Assembly (NCBI GenBank): GCA_000827495.1
Contig: KN817600.1
Span: 62,001 to 126,000, forward strand
DNA from: Hypholoma sublateritium FD-334 SS-4
Taxonomy: Eukaryota > Basidiomycota > Agaricomycetes > Agaricales > Strophariaceae
DNA: 64,000 bases
Direction of reading: 5' to 3'
Shown: positions 22,407-34,371 of the stretch, piece by piece
Numbering within the stretch: the stretch's first letter is position 1
Layout: the number at the start of each line of letters is the position of its first letter
Made by a program: the position numbers and the translations under genes
Notes under the pieces: model-generated
Databases searched by the model: none
What the model was told of the DNA's origin: nothing
Seen by the model: only the letters and a program-made list of their open reading frames with translations

Positions 22407-23947
22407 ATGTCTGAAACGCTCGTACTGGTGCGTGCTTCTGATCCCCTTTGAAGTAGCACCATGTTTCAGACCGACATCCCTAGGTGACCGGCGTAGGAGG
22501 CTTCATCGCAGCACACGTTGCCGACCAGCTCCTCGAGCGGGGATACCGTGTGCGAGGGTGAGTCCGCCATCACCGAGCGACGCCCGCCAAATCACTTTAT
22601 TTTCCCCCAGAACGGCGCGCGGGCCCAAGTACCAGGCGCTCGCCGAGACGGTGAAGAGGCCCGGCCTCGAGTTCGTCCGGATCGACGACGTGGCAACGAG
22701 CGACTTCACTGCTGCGCTCGCGGGCGTCGACGCGGTGATCCACCTTGCATGCCCGCTGCCGGGGCGGAAGAGTGTCGAGGAGACATTCAGCGTGCGTGTG
22801 TGATCCACCGTTTATGAGGATGTGCTTATACCTCGTCGCAGTCCGCGATAGAAGGCACAATGAACGTCGTACGCCAAGCGCAGAGGGCCGGGGTGAAGAA
22901 ACTGGTTGTGACCAGCTCATTTGGTTGCCTGCTCAGCCGTATGTGTCGTGTTCATTTATAGTTCCGTATTCGCCTCTGATATTTTGATACTCTAGCTACG
23001 CACATGCCGGCCTTCCACGGTCTGACGTTCACAGAACAAGGTCAGGGTCCAGTCCGCATCTCCCGCTAGGCTTAGACTAAACAAGCTACGCGCTACACAT
23101 AGATTGGGGTGTCACAGACGACGCCGAGTTCGAGCAACAAAAAGACAATAAATTCTACGTGTACTTCACCGCGAAGATCAAGACTGAGATCGCGCTCTGG
23201 GACTTCGCACGCGCGCATCCCGAGCTCGAGGTCGCCACTAGTCAGTCTTGTTTCAGCCGCTCATTACCCCAGTCGCTTACAAGCGCCTACCTAGTCCTCC
23301 CCGGCTACGTCATCGGTCCATACAGCGCTTCCTTCCCCCTGCCCGCAGACATCGCGAGCATGGGCACGAACGACCTCGTCCTGCAGATCATCACGGGCGG
23401 CGCCGTGCTGCCCGCGCCGAACTGGCTCGTCGACGTGCGCGACGTCGCGCGTGCGCACGTCCTCGCGCTCACGCGCCTCCCGCTCGGCGGCCACGGCGAC
23501 GCGCGCTTTATTGTGAACGCCGCGACCTACCCCTGGGCGAAGGCCGCCGCGCACATTGCGCGCGCGCGGCCAGCGCTGGCGGGACGCATCGTGCCGCTGG
23601 ACACAATCGCGCCGCTTCCCGGAGTGCTATCGGGTCTGGACAATACGCGATCGAAAACGGTGCTGGGCGTCGGCTCGTACATCACGCCGGAGGATACACT
23701 TGGGGCGGCGGTCGACGCGGTGCTGGCGCTGCAAAAACACTGGGCGCAGGTCAACCGAGAAATCAGATGTACTTGGCGACAAGTACGTGGGCGCCCGGTG
23801 CTATTAAGTACGTATTTACTTAGTAGCGCTCTTTGTGCGATAACATTGCCGATACCGAAGACGACGGAATCAGGAACTTGTTATGCAATCTTGTTTGATT
23901 CCATCAGCAAGGTGATTGGGCTGTTGAGAAGGGAGCACGATTATTGA
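22407..23947 (+). CDS. Extended SDR: NAD(P)-dependent epimerase/dihydroflavonol-reductase-like
   Basis: Exons 22407-22427, 22484-22557, 22611-22791, 22842-22938, 22996-23040, 23103-23240 and 23295-23947 give about 402 residues. The first residues carry the nucleotide-binding motif TGVGGFIAAH. DAVIHLACPLP is the family's conserved strand, VTSSFG holds the catalytic Ser region, and YFTAK is the catalytic Tyr-x3-Lys. ILPGYVIGPY follows, as in the dihydroflavonol/cinnamoyl-CoA-reductase-like family. These enzymes reduce or oxidise small carbonyl compounds. Family members usually end soon after the motif LGAAVDAVLALQKHW; here about 60 extra residues without family likeness follow, perhaps from a lost stop codon or an unseen last intron. 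A P450 starts 118 nt downstream on the same strand. Confidence 0.88.
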
Positions 23948-24065
23948 TCGAAGAACCCACAGACGAACGTAATGTGTGTGTCGAGCATATATGATCCACC
24001 GTGCGTCTCGGCTAGCCTCTAAAGTAATAAAGGGAGGAGCGTTTTTCTTGACTTCTATCCAGCTC

Positions 24066-26210
24066 ATGCCACTTCCTACCCGTCAAAATATGGCCTACCA
24101 CACGGCTACCAACTGTTTACTCGCAGTGATTCTACTGTATCTGATTTATCACTTCCTATTATCTTACCGGCGAAACGGGCGTGTACTTCCTCCTGGCCCC
24201 AAACGTCTACCATTTATCGGGAATGCGCTCCAAATGCGGGGAAAAAATCTCGGGTTAATATTGGCTGAATGGAAGAAGCACTATGGTTAGTCGCCATGCT
24301 TTTATCACTCTGACCTCTTTCGAGCACGCTAGGGCTTGCTGAAGTGCTCCCTAGGAAATATCATGCACCTGAATATTTTTGGCCAGCACATGGTCGTGAT
24401 AAGTTCGGCCAAGGTCGCAAAAGACTTGCTTGACAAGAAGGGGTCGATATACTCTGATCGACCGCAATCTGTGCGTTATTCGACTACTTATGCCACTGTA
24501 TTCAAGCGGAAAAGAGTTCATAATTACGACCTTGTGCGATAGGTTATATTGAGACTGTAAGCGTAGTCGCTGTAACATTTCACACTCGTTTTTACGATAT
24601 TAACACACGAAGGTGCGGATACACCCGAACTTTTCCGCTGCTATCACACAACGAGACCTGGAGAAAACAGCGGCGCCTGGTCGCTTACGAATTCAACGTG
24701 GGCTCGATTTCAAAGTACTACGCACTGCAGGAAAAAGAAGCGGTCACTCTTGTTCGTAATCTTCTTGATAACCCCGACAACCTCATGCGTGAAATCCAAA
24801 TGTACGGTGTGAACGGGTTCACTTTTCCGAAATCTGCGTCGAGTAATAATTACGATATTAGGCGGATAGGCAGCATTATCATGCGCGTCACCTACGGATA
24901 CCAGGTGAAATCTGTGGACGATCGCATGCTTGCCATTCCCCTGCAGTCCCTGGGAAATTTCAGCAAAATCAGTACGCCTGGAGCTTTTCTGGTGGACCAA
25001 ATTCCAGCTCGTAGGCACAGTTCTGGGTCGCTAGATAACAATGCACTGAAAACGGGTTTAGTACAATATTTACCAAGATGGATGCCCGGTTCAGGATTCT
25101 TGGACAAGGTTGATACCTGGCATCAAATGTTCATGGATTCCTGTTGGGACCCCTACCAATGGAGCAAAACAAATATAGTGAGTGCCATTGAACGTTTGGG
25201 GTATATTCTTTAATGATGAACTCGGCCGCTCATTGTAGGACACCGGCGATGCCTTGATGCCTAACCTTTGCGCCTCGATTATACAGTCACAGGAGGAGCC
25301 TTTGTCCGACGATGAGGAAGCACAAGCTGTATATGCAACGGGCTCTATCCTTGGAGGCGGCCTAGACACTGTGAGTTAAGTTTGTAATCCGTTTTTGAGA
25401 ACTCGTTCATGGATGGCTATGCAGAACATGAGTTCTGTGCTCAGCTTTCTGATGGCAATGATTCTGTATCCTCAAGTTCAAGCGAAGGGTCAAGCCGAAC
25501 TAGATCTTGTCGTTGGGAAGAACCGGCTTCCTGAACTCAGTGACAGACCCAACTTACCTTACCTCCGGAGTATCATGGCGGAAGTTCTTCGTTGGAGTCC
25601 GGCACTGCCGCTTGGTTTGTCTTTTTCAGATCAAAAGTAGCCCTGCCTGATTTCGCGCTGTTCATGGGCAGGCATCCCTCATGCACTGGAAGAAGACGAC
25701 GACTACGAGGGATATTTTTTGCCTAAGGGATCACTGGTTATCCCTAATATATGGTACGCAAGATACGGCTTCGCGGAGTGTGCCACACACACCTGACAAA
25801 TGTCGAAGGGAGATGTCGCATGACCCAGAGGTGTATACAGATCCGATGGTGTTTAACCCAGAGCGCTTTGACGGCGTTGATGCGGAAATGGCAAAGGCCA
25901 GTAGTCTTGCATTTGGATTCGGACGACGTGTATGTCCTGGGATGCATTTCGCTGAGGGGACTCTATTCTCCATCATCATGACGACGCTCGCTACGTGTGA
26001 CGTCCTTGCTGGTCTTGACGAGAATGGGAAAGAGGTGATGCCAAAGTACGCCTACACCTCAGGGACCATCAGGTACGAGGTTTAACATTTTCAAAGAAAA
26101 AGGAACCTACTAACAGTCTGGTCAGTTTCCCGGAGCCATTTCCAGTCAAACTCCAGCTACGGTCCGCGGCAGCAGCTACTCTGCTCGCCGATATTTCAAC
26201 AGTTGAGTAG
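24066..26210 (+). CDS. Cytochrome P450 monooxygenase
   Basis: This multi-exon gene starts with a hydrophobic membrane anchor (LLAVILLYLIYHFLL) and a PPGP hinge. Next come the C-helix WRKQR, an I-helix ending GGGLDTNMS, the K-helix ExxR in AEVLRW, FNPERF, and the heme-binding FGFGRRVCPG with its Cys ligand. The closing exon after 26126 ends at TAG 26208-26210. Exon 2 starts after CCCTAG at 24355 to give YGNIMHLNIFGQH, and a short exon near 24541-24555 is needed to bridge to CGYTRTFPLL. Correct splicing restores every block, so I judge it intact. It acts in the ER membrane; the substrate is unknown. It most resembles fungal CYPs of secondary or xenobiotic metabolism. Confidence 0.9.
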
Positions 26211-26334
26211 TTGAATGGAGCTGCCATCTAATGAGACCTCAAACGAAACAACTGCTTGCCGGAAGTGGTATAATTTAAAAGTGTCATACATACATGAAAA
26301 CAAGATACATTTTCTCGGAGAGATCTTGGATGTG

Positions 26335-27142
26335 TTACTTGACAATAGACCGCACACCTCGAGCTTTGCAGATGATCAGTTGCATGAGCATTGGATAGTT
26401 TATAAGATACAAACCTGATAGATAATCCTTTGCAATACTTGTGCTCTGGTCGGTGATTGGGTGAACAAATTTCCCTTTGGTACTAGGATAGGACCCACCA
26501 GTCCTTTGATGATTTCGTAGACGTTCTTGTCGTGGTAGCGCAAACCAGTCGTCGGATCGGTATATGGTGCCTATCATAACTGTTCAAAGCCAAGATAATG
26601 TGTTCATCAAATTTTGCACGCACTTCAAGACCCGTTATATCACAAAGATGTTTATGAGGAATAACAGAAGGAGGTGCTTCAATCATTGTATCTGCAAAGC
26701 AATGTGAGCGGCACATCGATAAAGCAGAATTCACAGTACTCGCATGTGGGGGCTTCTTCAAAGACTTCGTCCAGCAGTTCTGGGTTATCTATAGCCTCTA
26801 TCTCCCTTTGAATCCTTCTTGTTTCTCTTTCTGCCCTTTCTCGTTCTCGCTCCTGTCCCAAGACCGTTTTCAGGTTCTTCGCCCGGCGATTAGTGTTCTT
26901 GGTATAGTTGGGGTTCTTGAAAGGCCGTGGCTCATGAAGATATGAAAGCTGCCCAGCTAATGTCTGTCAGGAAGAAGCAATCAGTGGCGAGGCCCGTAAT
27001 ACAACAAGAAGGATATCCCTTACAGGCGTCAAGGGTGTCTCTGTTCCATCTGAAGGAACCTTTTTCTTGAACCCGCCTTTGGGAGGCCTAGAAGACAGAC
27101 TGTGTGAGTTTGTGCTTTTCTTGGGAGATAAAGCACTCACAT
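26335..27142 (-). CDS. IES6: INO80 chromatin-remodelling complex subunit Ies6 (YL1_C domain)
   Basis: Exons (minus) 27142-27141, 27087-27024, 26963-26744, 26691-26624, 26570-26499, 26445-26415 and 26363-26335 give about 161 residues. Marks of Ies6 are RPFKNPNYTKN with RRAKNLK near the start and the YL1_C block IEAPPSVIPHKHLCDITGLE, then APYTDPTTGLRYHDKNVYE. The final exons code AKDYLS and RGVRSIVK. Ies6 helps INO80 slide and exchange nucleosomes. Two unusual structures were inferred: the start codon is split by an intron (AT at 27142-27141, G at 27087), and the intron 26743-26692 begins with GC instead of GT. The upstream frame stays open, so a longer N-terminus cannot be fully excluded. Confidence 0.88.
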
Positions 27143-27396
27143 CCTCCTCTTCAAAACGCGTCGAAAGGCAAAATGTGCGTCGACAGAGCGGTAGATGGGA
27201 GTGGTTGGACAACTACTCGGCCGTTTCAAGCACGAGCAAACAGTACTCTTAAGAGCGTGCCACTGCCAGCGATTCCCGGCCCGATGACGCGGCTGCACTT
27301 GTTTTTTTTCCACATTCCAGAGAAGTGTATATGCTACAAAGGTATTCAAGACGTTGATATAATTGTGTATGACGCATAGAAAGGACAGAGGGTAAA

Positions 27397-29759
27397 CTAC
27401 AATAAGGTCAACTTCTCGAGTAGGATGGTTTTGCCCTTCACCTCACTCGCTTCGAGCTGTTTTACGACATCTGCTGACCCGAACCACTCCTTCACCTTCT
27501 GCCTCCCATACGTTGACTCTCCCCGGATGAGTGCCTCACAAAGCTCGGCAACTATGAAGGCACCGTTCCCGTTTCCTACACACATGGTGACAGTGGGCTC
27601 TTGACCGACCGTCCTTACAAATTTATCCGCAAAAGCCGACGAATCCCATGATGTAGATGGCACTCGTTCAACCTCTTTGGTGGTGTGGTTGAAATGACCG
27701 CCTTGCAGAAGGGCCTTGTACAGACGCGATGTGGGGGGAAGATCGATGAGATGGGGTTCGGATATTGAGGGCGAGGCCAGAGTTTGTAGCAGCATGTTGA
27801 TAGCACCGGATTTATCTAGAGAAAAGAATGTAGTTCAACATCTTGTAAAGTAGATAAATTCCTCAGGGATCGCTTACCTCCTTCGCCGTAGAGCAAGATC
27901 TCGGCGACAATCAGACAACCCGTAGGCTCTCGTATCAGTGTTTCGCCAGATTCCTCGACCCATGTTATGAGCTCTTCGCTGGCAGCCCGTCGGACTTCTT
28001 CCTCTCTGCTTTCTGGACTCTTCTTACTCGTCCGTGCGCGAATGGCATCGGTTTCGGCGAGTGAAGCGATTTGTGCAGGTGTAAAATGGCGGCGTGTGCG
28101 TGGAACCAGGAGATACATAAGACTCCGACGACCTTGGGAAGTAGGATATAGCTTGGTGGCGGAGGCGGTGATAAGGGATACGAGACTCTTGGCCATGAGT
28201 TTCGTATCACTGGAATATTTTATGAGCGGATTGAACACAACAGATAAATCACGACGAACTCAATAACGTCAAGAGCAGTGAAAAGAACGAGCTGTGCTTC
28301 ATCATCGAGACACATGCGTTCAATATGAGGTTTCAGGACTTTGAGGATTTGTTTACGGTCCTGATGAAGAAAGTGGTGTCAGCGGCTTCGGGAAGAAATT
28401 ATCAAAAAACAACCAACTTTGGCAGTTCCTTGAGCGAGGAATTCGCGAACGACTCGACTTCCGTCTTTTGTGTGCACCATCTCAGCAAGGACTTCTTGAC
28501 AACTGCAAATCGGTTAAGTCGACATTCATTATCCAAAATCTAGACGGGCTCACCTGTCAAACATTTCGTGCCTCAATTTCTCTTGTTCGCTCTCCTCAAA
28601 TGTATTCACAGCAGACAAGTATTCCCAAAGTGCGCGATGTACCACGGCGTGTGTAACTGCACCCTTGTCGGAGTTGTTGAAGCTGGTAAGCGAATGTTAG
28701 TATCGATACTTCCGCATGTTGGAAGACGACAAACATTGTAATCAGGTTGTCTTTGACCGATCCCAAAATCCTTCGCTTCCGTTCAATATCAGAACCCTCA
28801 AGAATTCCACTGAGTCCCTTCTTGGCGCGTTCCTTGTCCTCTTCGCTTCCACTGGTCAAGCTGAACATGGCCGCTTCTTTACCGTAGAACTCCCGAAGCA
28901 ATATTGTCCTTTCGTAAGCATTGGCGTACAGTTCAAAAGCATCGGCAAGCACAGAAGACGCTTCACGGTGGAGGAGCATTCGCATAACATGTGATTGGAA
29001 TTCAAAGAGGATCGAAGTGCGTTGGGTTGGGCAAAGGCGAATCAGTTTCGTAACGAGGAACTGAAGTCTAGCTCAATATCCAGACAGGAAAAAGAAAGAG
29101 TGTTGCGTACCTTTGAATATTTATTCTGCGATAAATCCTTGTACCGCCCCTTCAGTTCGACTGCAATCTCATCCCTTTCCTTCTGACCTCCATACTTGAC
29201 GCACGTTTGGACGATACGGCTGGCATCATGCTTGAACACGATATCAGTGACCTTCCCGCGGATAACGTTCATAAGGTCCTTGATGTGCTTTTGGCGTTCC
29301 GACGACGATATATTTTTCTGTCTGGCGAGCGCCCAGACCTTTTTAGCGTCTACAAGCAACGTCGAATGCGGTTTTGCGGCGCGGCGCTGGTCCTGCAACA
29401 CCTTTTGTGCTTTATGAGATTCGCGGGCAGCTATTCACGATGATGAGATAGTAAATCATCACGAAAGAAATATGCGCCGTACCATTGGGGTCCTTCGGTC
29501 GTTGGTCGTTCTTCTGGTCAACTTCCATCGCGTCCTGGCCTTCCTCCGCTACGTCTTCCTCGCATACAAGGCCTTCATCGTCGACATCGTCAGAGGGCCC
29601 GTCCGAATCTGAAGCTGCATCTTCGACAGCTAATGGTTGAGTGATCGGTCGGCTTCGCTTTTTGTCGGTTTTTGCACTGTCAACATGGACTTTTTTGGCT
29701 TTTGGTCCAGCTTGTGAAGTGGCTGAGCGTTTTTTACTCGTTTTTTGTGAAGCTGCCAT
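27397..29759 (-). CDS. PUF6: Pumilio-family protein Puf6 (PUM homology plus CPL domain)
   Basis: Starts at 29759 (MAASQKTSKKRSATSQ) with a lysine-rich and then acidic N-terminus, followed by a long series of short exons. Pumilio-like repeats include GKVTDIVFKHDASRIVQTC, HREASSVLADAFELYANAY and VHTKDGSRVVREFLAQG. A CPL-type C-terminal half follows, with GRRSLMYLLVPRTRRHFTP and NGNGAFIVAELCEAL, ending at TAA 27397-27399. In yeast Puf6 is an RNA-binding factor for 60S ribosome assembly and for repression of ASH1 mRNA translation; nucleolar location is expected here. It lies 254 nt upstream (in minus-strand sense) of Ies6 and after Utp7 in a run of minus-strand housekeeping genes. Confidence 0.9.
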
Positions 29760-30142
29760 GACTCGTCTAGATGGGCAGTTCAAAGGGTTTATAGATGGGC
29801 GTAATTACCCCGTTCATGAAATTAGTTCGACGCTTTACTTTTTTGTCACACAGGTGACAAGATAGCACGTGACGTGAGATCACAACCAATTGCTTAGCGC
29901 GTCGCGCGACGCGACCAAGACGCGACGCTCACAGCTGCGCTAGGGCGACACAGAGACGCAATGAAAAGCGCATAAGTGGTGGGCTCGTGATTTCACCCAG
30001 CTTTTTCAGCAAAAGGGTAGCATAAGATACCCAATACGCGAGTACGATGAGAAACTGAAGCAGAATGTTACAAACATGGAACAGGCTCGGGTAGGGCCGC
30101 ATGCAATATGGCAACATGAGAGCAAAATGACAGGAAATTATT
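29760..30142. other. Intergenic between Puf6 and Utp7
   Basis: Holds the Puf6 promoter side and the Utp7 3' flank. A GCGTCGCGCGACGCG palindromic run with a nearby copy lies near 29898-29925. No gene is seen. Confidence 0.5.
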
Positions 30143-32296
30143 CTACTTAGAGCGCTTGAAACGATCCAATGCAGAAGGTTTCTGCTTTTCGCCACCTTTG
30201 GCCGCCGCGTCGATCGCTCGTTTTTTCTCCTCTTTCTGCTTCTCCAATTTGGTGCGGATGGCAATCTAAAGTCATTTGTAAGTATAGATTGCAAGTATAG
30301 GAAGAAAAGACATACTGCTGCGGGATCTATAACATTCTTTCGCTGTTTGCGAAGATATCTCTTGAGACTTTTTCCCTTTCCTCGCATCTTCCGTTTTTCT
30401 CTCTCTTCTTTTATATGCTTCTTTGTTTCCTCATCGCCATCGCCTACGTCTTCCGGATTTTCTTCGGTCTCGTCGATCTTTCCGGAAACGCGGAGCCTTT
30501 CGATACGGGGCAGGCGGGCATACGGGACCTCTACGGCAGGCTTCCCATCGAATGTCGTCGTGGTCATTTTCGACGGCGGCGCAAGGTTACCAACCATTTC
30601 AGGATCCAGGGTGATAAGATCCGGTTGAATCTGCAAGGAATATGCGTTGAGGCGTGGAAATCGGGAAAGACATAATAAATGACTTACTTTGTCCAGGAGG
30701 CCCTTGACTTCCCTTTCGCTTCTTGCCTTCTTGTTTTCAAACGGATCGGCTTCTCGACTATCAAAGTTGGGCTCTCCGCTTCCAGGAACGATGATGCTCG
30801 ATAGACCGGCTGAATGGCCGATAGTGAGGATATCCTGAAATGGGGCAAATCGGACGGAAGTTAGAGGGCGGTGCGGGATAGGATGGGTGAGGTATAAGGG
30901 GGGAGATGTTCGAGCGTTGAAAGGCGTGTGTATTGAAGGGGGATTATACACCTGGAAAAGACACAATTGATTGAACAATCATGGCGACAGAGATTTTTGC
31001 GCAGGACTTACGTTAACTGTTCCCCCACTCGCGACGGAGAGATATCCACGCGCACTCCAATCGACTTCTGGATCGCCGCCGCCACGCACTGTCCATTCCC
31101 TAACGGCACCTTTCCAATTTCGACAATCCCAGACTTTCACTGCACCATCACGGCCCGCTGTTGCCATGTACCTCCCGCCTTCGCTGGGATCTACGGCGAC
31201 GCTTACCACCGGGCCCATGTGCGCCAGTAGCTGCACCGCCGGGTGTGGTAGATTCGGGGTCCATAGCGTCACGCAGCCGTTCTGGTGTCCGAGATGGATA
31301 ACGGCGTTGTGTAGGTTTTGTGTCATGACATTGCAAGCGCCAAATTTGGTGCGATGCTCGACGAGAAGTTGGCCGGTAGATGTGTCTTGATATTTAAGAT
31401 AACCCGGATTTCCCTAATACAAGTTCGGTCTGAAATGACACAGATAAAATTCGCCATTTGAGACTCACCACGCTTGCCAATAGCCAATGGTACGGCAGGA
31501 ATTCTAGTCGTGTGGGCTCAATATGGCCTTTTAGACAGTGCAGCTCAACGCCGTCCCTGTCGTAAATGAAGGCGTATTTCTTTTGCGCTACGGCAAAGAA
31601 AGAGTGATCCTGCAGAAATCTAAAAGTAAACATGAGATTGCCGTCGACAATATATCTGAACGACGCGTACGTGATATCTCTACAGGTCTCCTGCAGTTGC
31701 AGCTCTGCGTGCATTGTACCGGTTTGCCAGTCAAATGTCGCGACATGCCCCGTTCTTCCAGCAATAGCGAGATGTCTATGATATAGTTAGAACTTCAGCA
31801 GAGTATCTCATTAGATGTACAATGCCTACCTTCCGTTTCTCGTATACCGCGACCGGTACGGGCCACCGTCAAGCTTGTACTCCTTCCGGCCCTTCGCCGC
31901 CTCCTGACCGCTCGACTCCACAATTGAGCTCTGCCCAACCCTCCACGTCCGGTCCATCTCGCTTTCCACCTCCATGCCACCAGCATTGTCCATGAGGAGC
32001 ATGTCCGCATCCTCCAAAAGCTCCTGTGCGCGTGCGCTGTGGGCAGACTGCCGATGCAGGTGCGTCCGAAGTTTCTTGTTCGCGATGTGCTTGTAGTTGA
32101 GGACATCCTCTGGCAGGGCACGGGTATCTTGGAGGGACTTCGGTATCGAGGTGTGTTTCGCGACGGAGTTCAATGTTTGATCTGAGGAGGATGCTTTCTT
32201 GGGTTTCGATGGGCCGCTGTGAGCGGCATTTTTTGTTGATCTGCGCTTCTTGTTCAAAGGCTGAATGGAATCTGCCTTCGCGATTAGAGCGTCCAT
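30143..32296 (-). CDS. UTP7: U3 snoRNP / small-subunit processome protein Utp7 (WDR46, BING4)
   Basis: Starts at 32296 ([17 protein letters not shown]). A basic N-terminus leads to the conserved linker [19 protein letters not shown], then WD40 strands such as [34 protein letters not shown] and [19 protein letters not shown]. The BING4CT region follows with [16 protein letters not shown], and the protein ends in a very basic coiled tail ([15 protein letters not shown]) and DRFKRSK before TAG. Utp7 is needed for early 18S rRNA processing in the nucleolus. Exon pieces join with 50-60 nt introns in frame. With Puf6 next to it, two ribosome-biogenesis genes sit side by side in the same direction. 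Confidence 0.93.
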
Positions 32297-32585
32297 TGTA
32301 GTGCCGTACAGTGCGTCGTTCAATGGCGGAGGCAGCAAATTTTGGTCAGAAAGGAGCGTGTGAATAATTCGAGAGCGGCCCGTTTCCCCATCCAGGCCTT
32401 TCACTTTAAAGATTAATATTTCCCTCAAATGATCACGGACATCTTACTGTGATTTACAACAAAAACCAACTGATTATAATTCATTTCAAGAGTTGAATAT
32501 GATATCGCTCTTTTCCTATCTCTTGTCTAAAATTACATTCAGTTCTTGTGTAAAGTAGTAAAAGTAATGATTCAATAAGTCATGA
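32297..32585. other. Intergenic between Utp7 and NAT9
   Basis: AT-rich, with an open continuation of the Utp7 frame to 32428 that lacks support as coding. Probably the Utp7 promoter plus the NAT9 3' flank. Confidence 0.5.
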
Positions 32586-33454
32586 CTAGATGGTTTGCTT
32601 AAAACGCATTTCTACTTCATGGAAAACCTCTACGCGCTTCGTAATTTCGAAGCCAAGTTTTTCGAACAGCCGTATGCTTGCAGTATTAGTGTCAGTTATC
32701 TTTGTGACCAAAGATCCAGGGGGTATCTTCAATGGAGACTTTGAGAAAGAGTGGGGATGTGGAAGCGCCGATCCTGCAGAAAAAGCTTCTGGTTGTGCGG
32801 TAGCATATCCTAGCATAAGCTTCAAGGCCTCTAAAGCCAGTCCCTTGCGCCGAAACGCAGATTCTGTGGGGAGAAAGTCAACGAGGTGAGCAGATGAAGT
32901 AAATGGGCTGGAACGCACCAGCGATCATGATCTCAACTTCGGCATAGAATTCATCTTCTAGTTCAGCATCTTCTTGAATTTCTTGTGGTTTATTTTCAGA
33001 GTTCGATGGAGGGACTCCATATACGAATATATTCACGTCGCCGATCATTGGCAGACATGCGAGTCGCTCGTCCGTTGGCAGTAGTTCTCCTAGCGCTTCA
33101 GGTAGAGAGACGGGCACATTTTCGTCCAAGTTGCGCGAGAGAATTATGAATGTAAGTTTGTCGTCATCAAACTGCCATTTTCCTGAGCAATTCAGTAGAC
33201 GGCTCAAGGTGTTCGTCGTGCTACTCACCTTGCATCTCGTACTCCTCTTGTAAGCTCAGTGGCTCACTCGCAGTTAGAGTACGAAGTTCCTCGCTGAGCA
33301 TCCATTCGTGATATTTCTAGCACCCGGTAGAATCTTTCGTTGAGCCCTCGGCATTCACAACGCATCCTTGTGGACCCACAGGAACATGCTCCGCACGATA
33401 TGGTACGAGCACTATTCGTGCCCCGACGATAACTGTGTCTTGATTAGCCCGCAT
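32586..33454 (-). CDS. NAT9: GNAT N-acetyltransferase, NAT9-like
   Basis: The start at 33454 (MRANQDTVIVGARIVLVPY) is followed by an intron and then KYHEWMLSEELRTLTASEP, the N-terminal signature of NAT9. Further exons give a region with GDVNIFVYGVPP and an acetyl-CoA-binding motif around ESAFRRKGLALEALKLML, where R-x-x-G/A contacts the pyrophosphate of acetyl-CoA. The last part has VTKITDTNTASIRLFEKLGF, the typical GNAT motif B. Four exons join cleanly in frame. In animals NAT9 stabilises microtubules; its role in fungi is poorly known. It is divergent from the DUF1917 gene, with about 240 nt between the two starts. Confidence 0.9.
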
Positions 33455-33696
33455 TCAGATGGGTTCTTCTAATTGTGTAGCCCTGGCACAAGATGTTGTA
33501 ACTTGAATCGGCAAAATGAAAACAGCAGTCAGTAGTGAACTAGGAAGGAAAGGAAGACATCACGGGCCGAGAATTGATTGTAATTCCTGGGAAAATCGCG
33601 ATCAGATCAGTTTACTCGAAATTGACAAGCCACTGCAGCTAAGAAACCCCTAGTAGCCCTTTGATTCTCTCGTTATTCGCAAAACAGCACTCACAA
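33455..33696. promoter_or_regulatory. Divergent promoter region (NAT9 / DUF1917 gene)
   Basis: This 242-nt region between two head-to-head starts must hold both promoters. I see no perfect TATA box in it. Confidence 0.4.
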
Positions 33697-34371
33697 ATGT
33701 CTTCCGAGTCTGTGGATGTTACCATGATGGAAGTGGACGCGCCTTCACCCCCTCCTCCCAAAATACAGCTGTTTGCAACCATTACGCCGGTGTGGGTTGC
33801 CCCGCCAGCGTCACCTGCTGATCTGGGTTCCACTTGGACCGCCGATAATTCGAATCAACAGAATATAATTCAATTTTTGAAGCGCTGGCCACCTAGCCGC
33901 ACACCTTCGACCTACGGCCCATGGATTTACGGGAACCGAGGCGGTCAACATACCCCAACGCCTAACGTCGTCGGTCTCCAGGCGGATTTCGAGGCTCTGG
34001 TGGCCGCAAACAACGTCTCGATCGACACCATCGACCAGATATCAAAGGCCAACAATACCTTATGCGGAAAATGGATGGTATTTCAAGAGTCCGGGAAGAT
34101 TGACATGCTCTGGGGAAAGATCTTGTTCCATATCTGCGTCGAGCGGAAAAAGGGCTCGGCCAAGGTCTCGACATGGAAAGAAGATGAAAAGCACGTCATT
34201 TGTGTTTACGTTGATGACTATACCGACTCTGAGGAGGTCAGCTCCTTGAGGAAGGCGCTAAGGACCCTCGGGGTGAAATGGAAGATTGGATTCAAGACCG
34301 ACGCATACACGCATCTTAATATCTACAAAGAGAACCCATGGAAATTGCGGCCCTCGAGATTTCAAGAATGA
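33697..34371 (+). CDS. DUF1917 / Bles03-type protein (eIF4E-like fold)
   Basis: An intronless gene of 224 residues. The ATG at 33697 (MSSESVDVTMMEVDAP) is preferred over the longer open frame because it follows CACAA and a normal leader. The core reads GPWIYGNRG, NTLCGKWMVFQES, IDMLWGKI and HVICVYVDDYTD, with LRTLGVKWKIGFKTDAYTH near the end. This pattern fits DUF1917 (human C11orf68/Bles03), which has a fold related to eIF4E; the cellular role is not established. The absence of introns is notable among intron-rich neighbours. Confidence 0.8.
   Translation: MSSESVDVTMMEVDAPSPPPPKIQLFATITPVWVAPPASPADLGSTWTADNSNQQNIIQFLKRWPPSRTPSTYGPWIYGNRGGQHTPTPNVVGLQADFEALVAANNVSIDTIDQISKANNTLCGKWMVFQESGKIDMLWGKILFHICVERKKGSAKVSTWKEDEKHVICVYVDDYTDSEEVSSLRKALRTLGVKWKIGFKTDAYTHLNIYKENPWKLRPSRFQE

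Noticed and set aside
25681..26085. Frameshifted or broken P450
   Set aside because: Splicing of a short intron at about 25753-25807 restores NIWEMSHDPEVYTDP, and every P450 motif lies in one frame after splicing.
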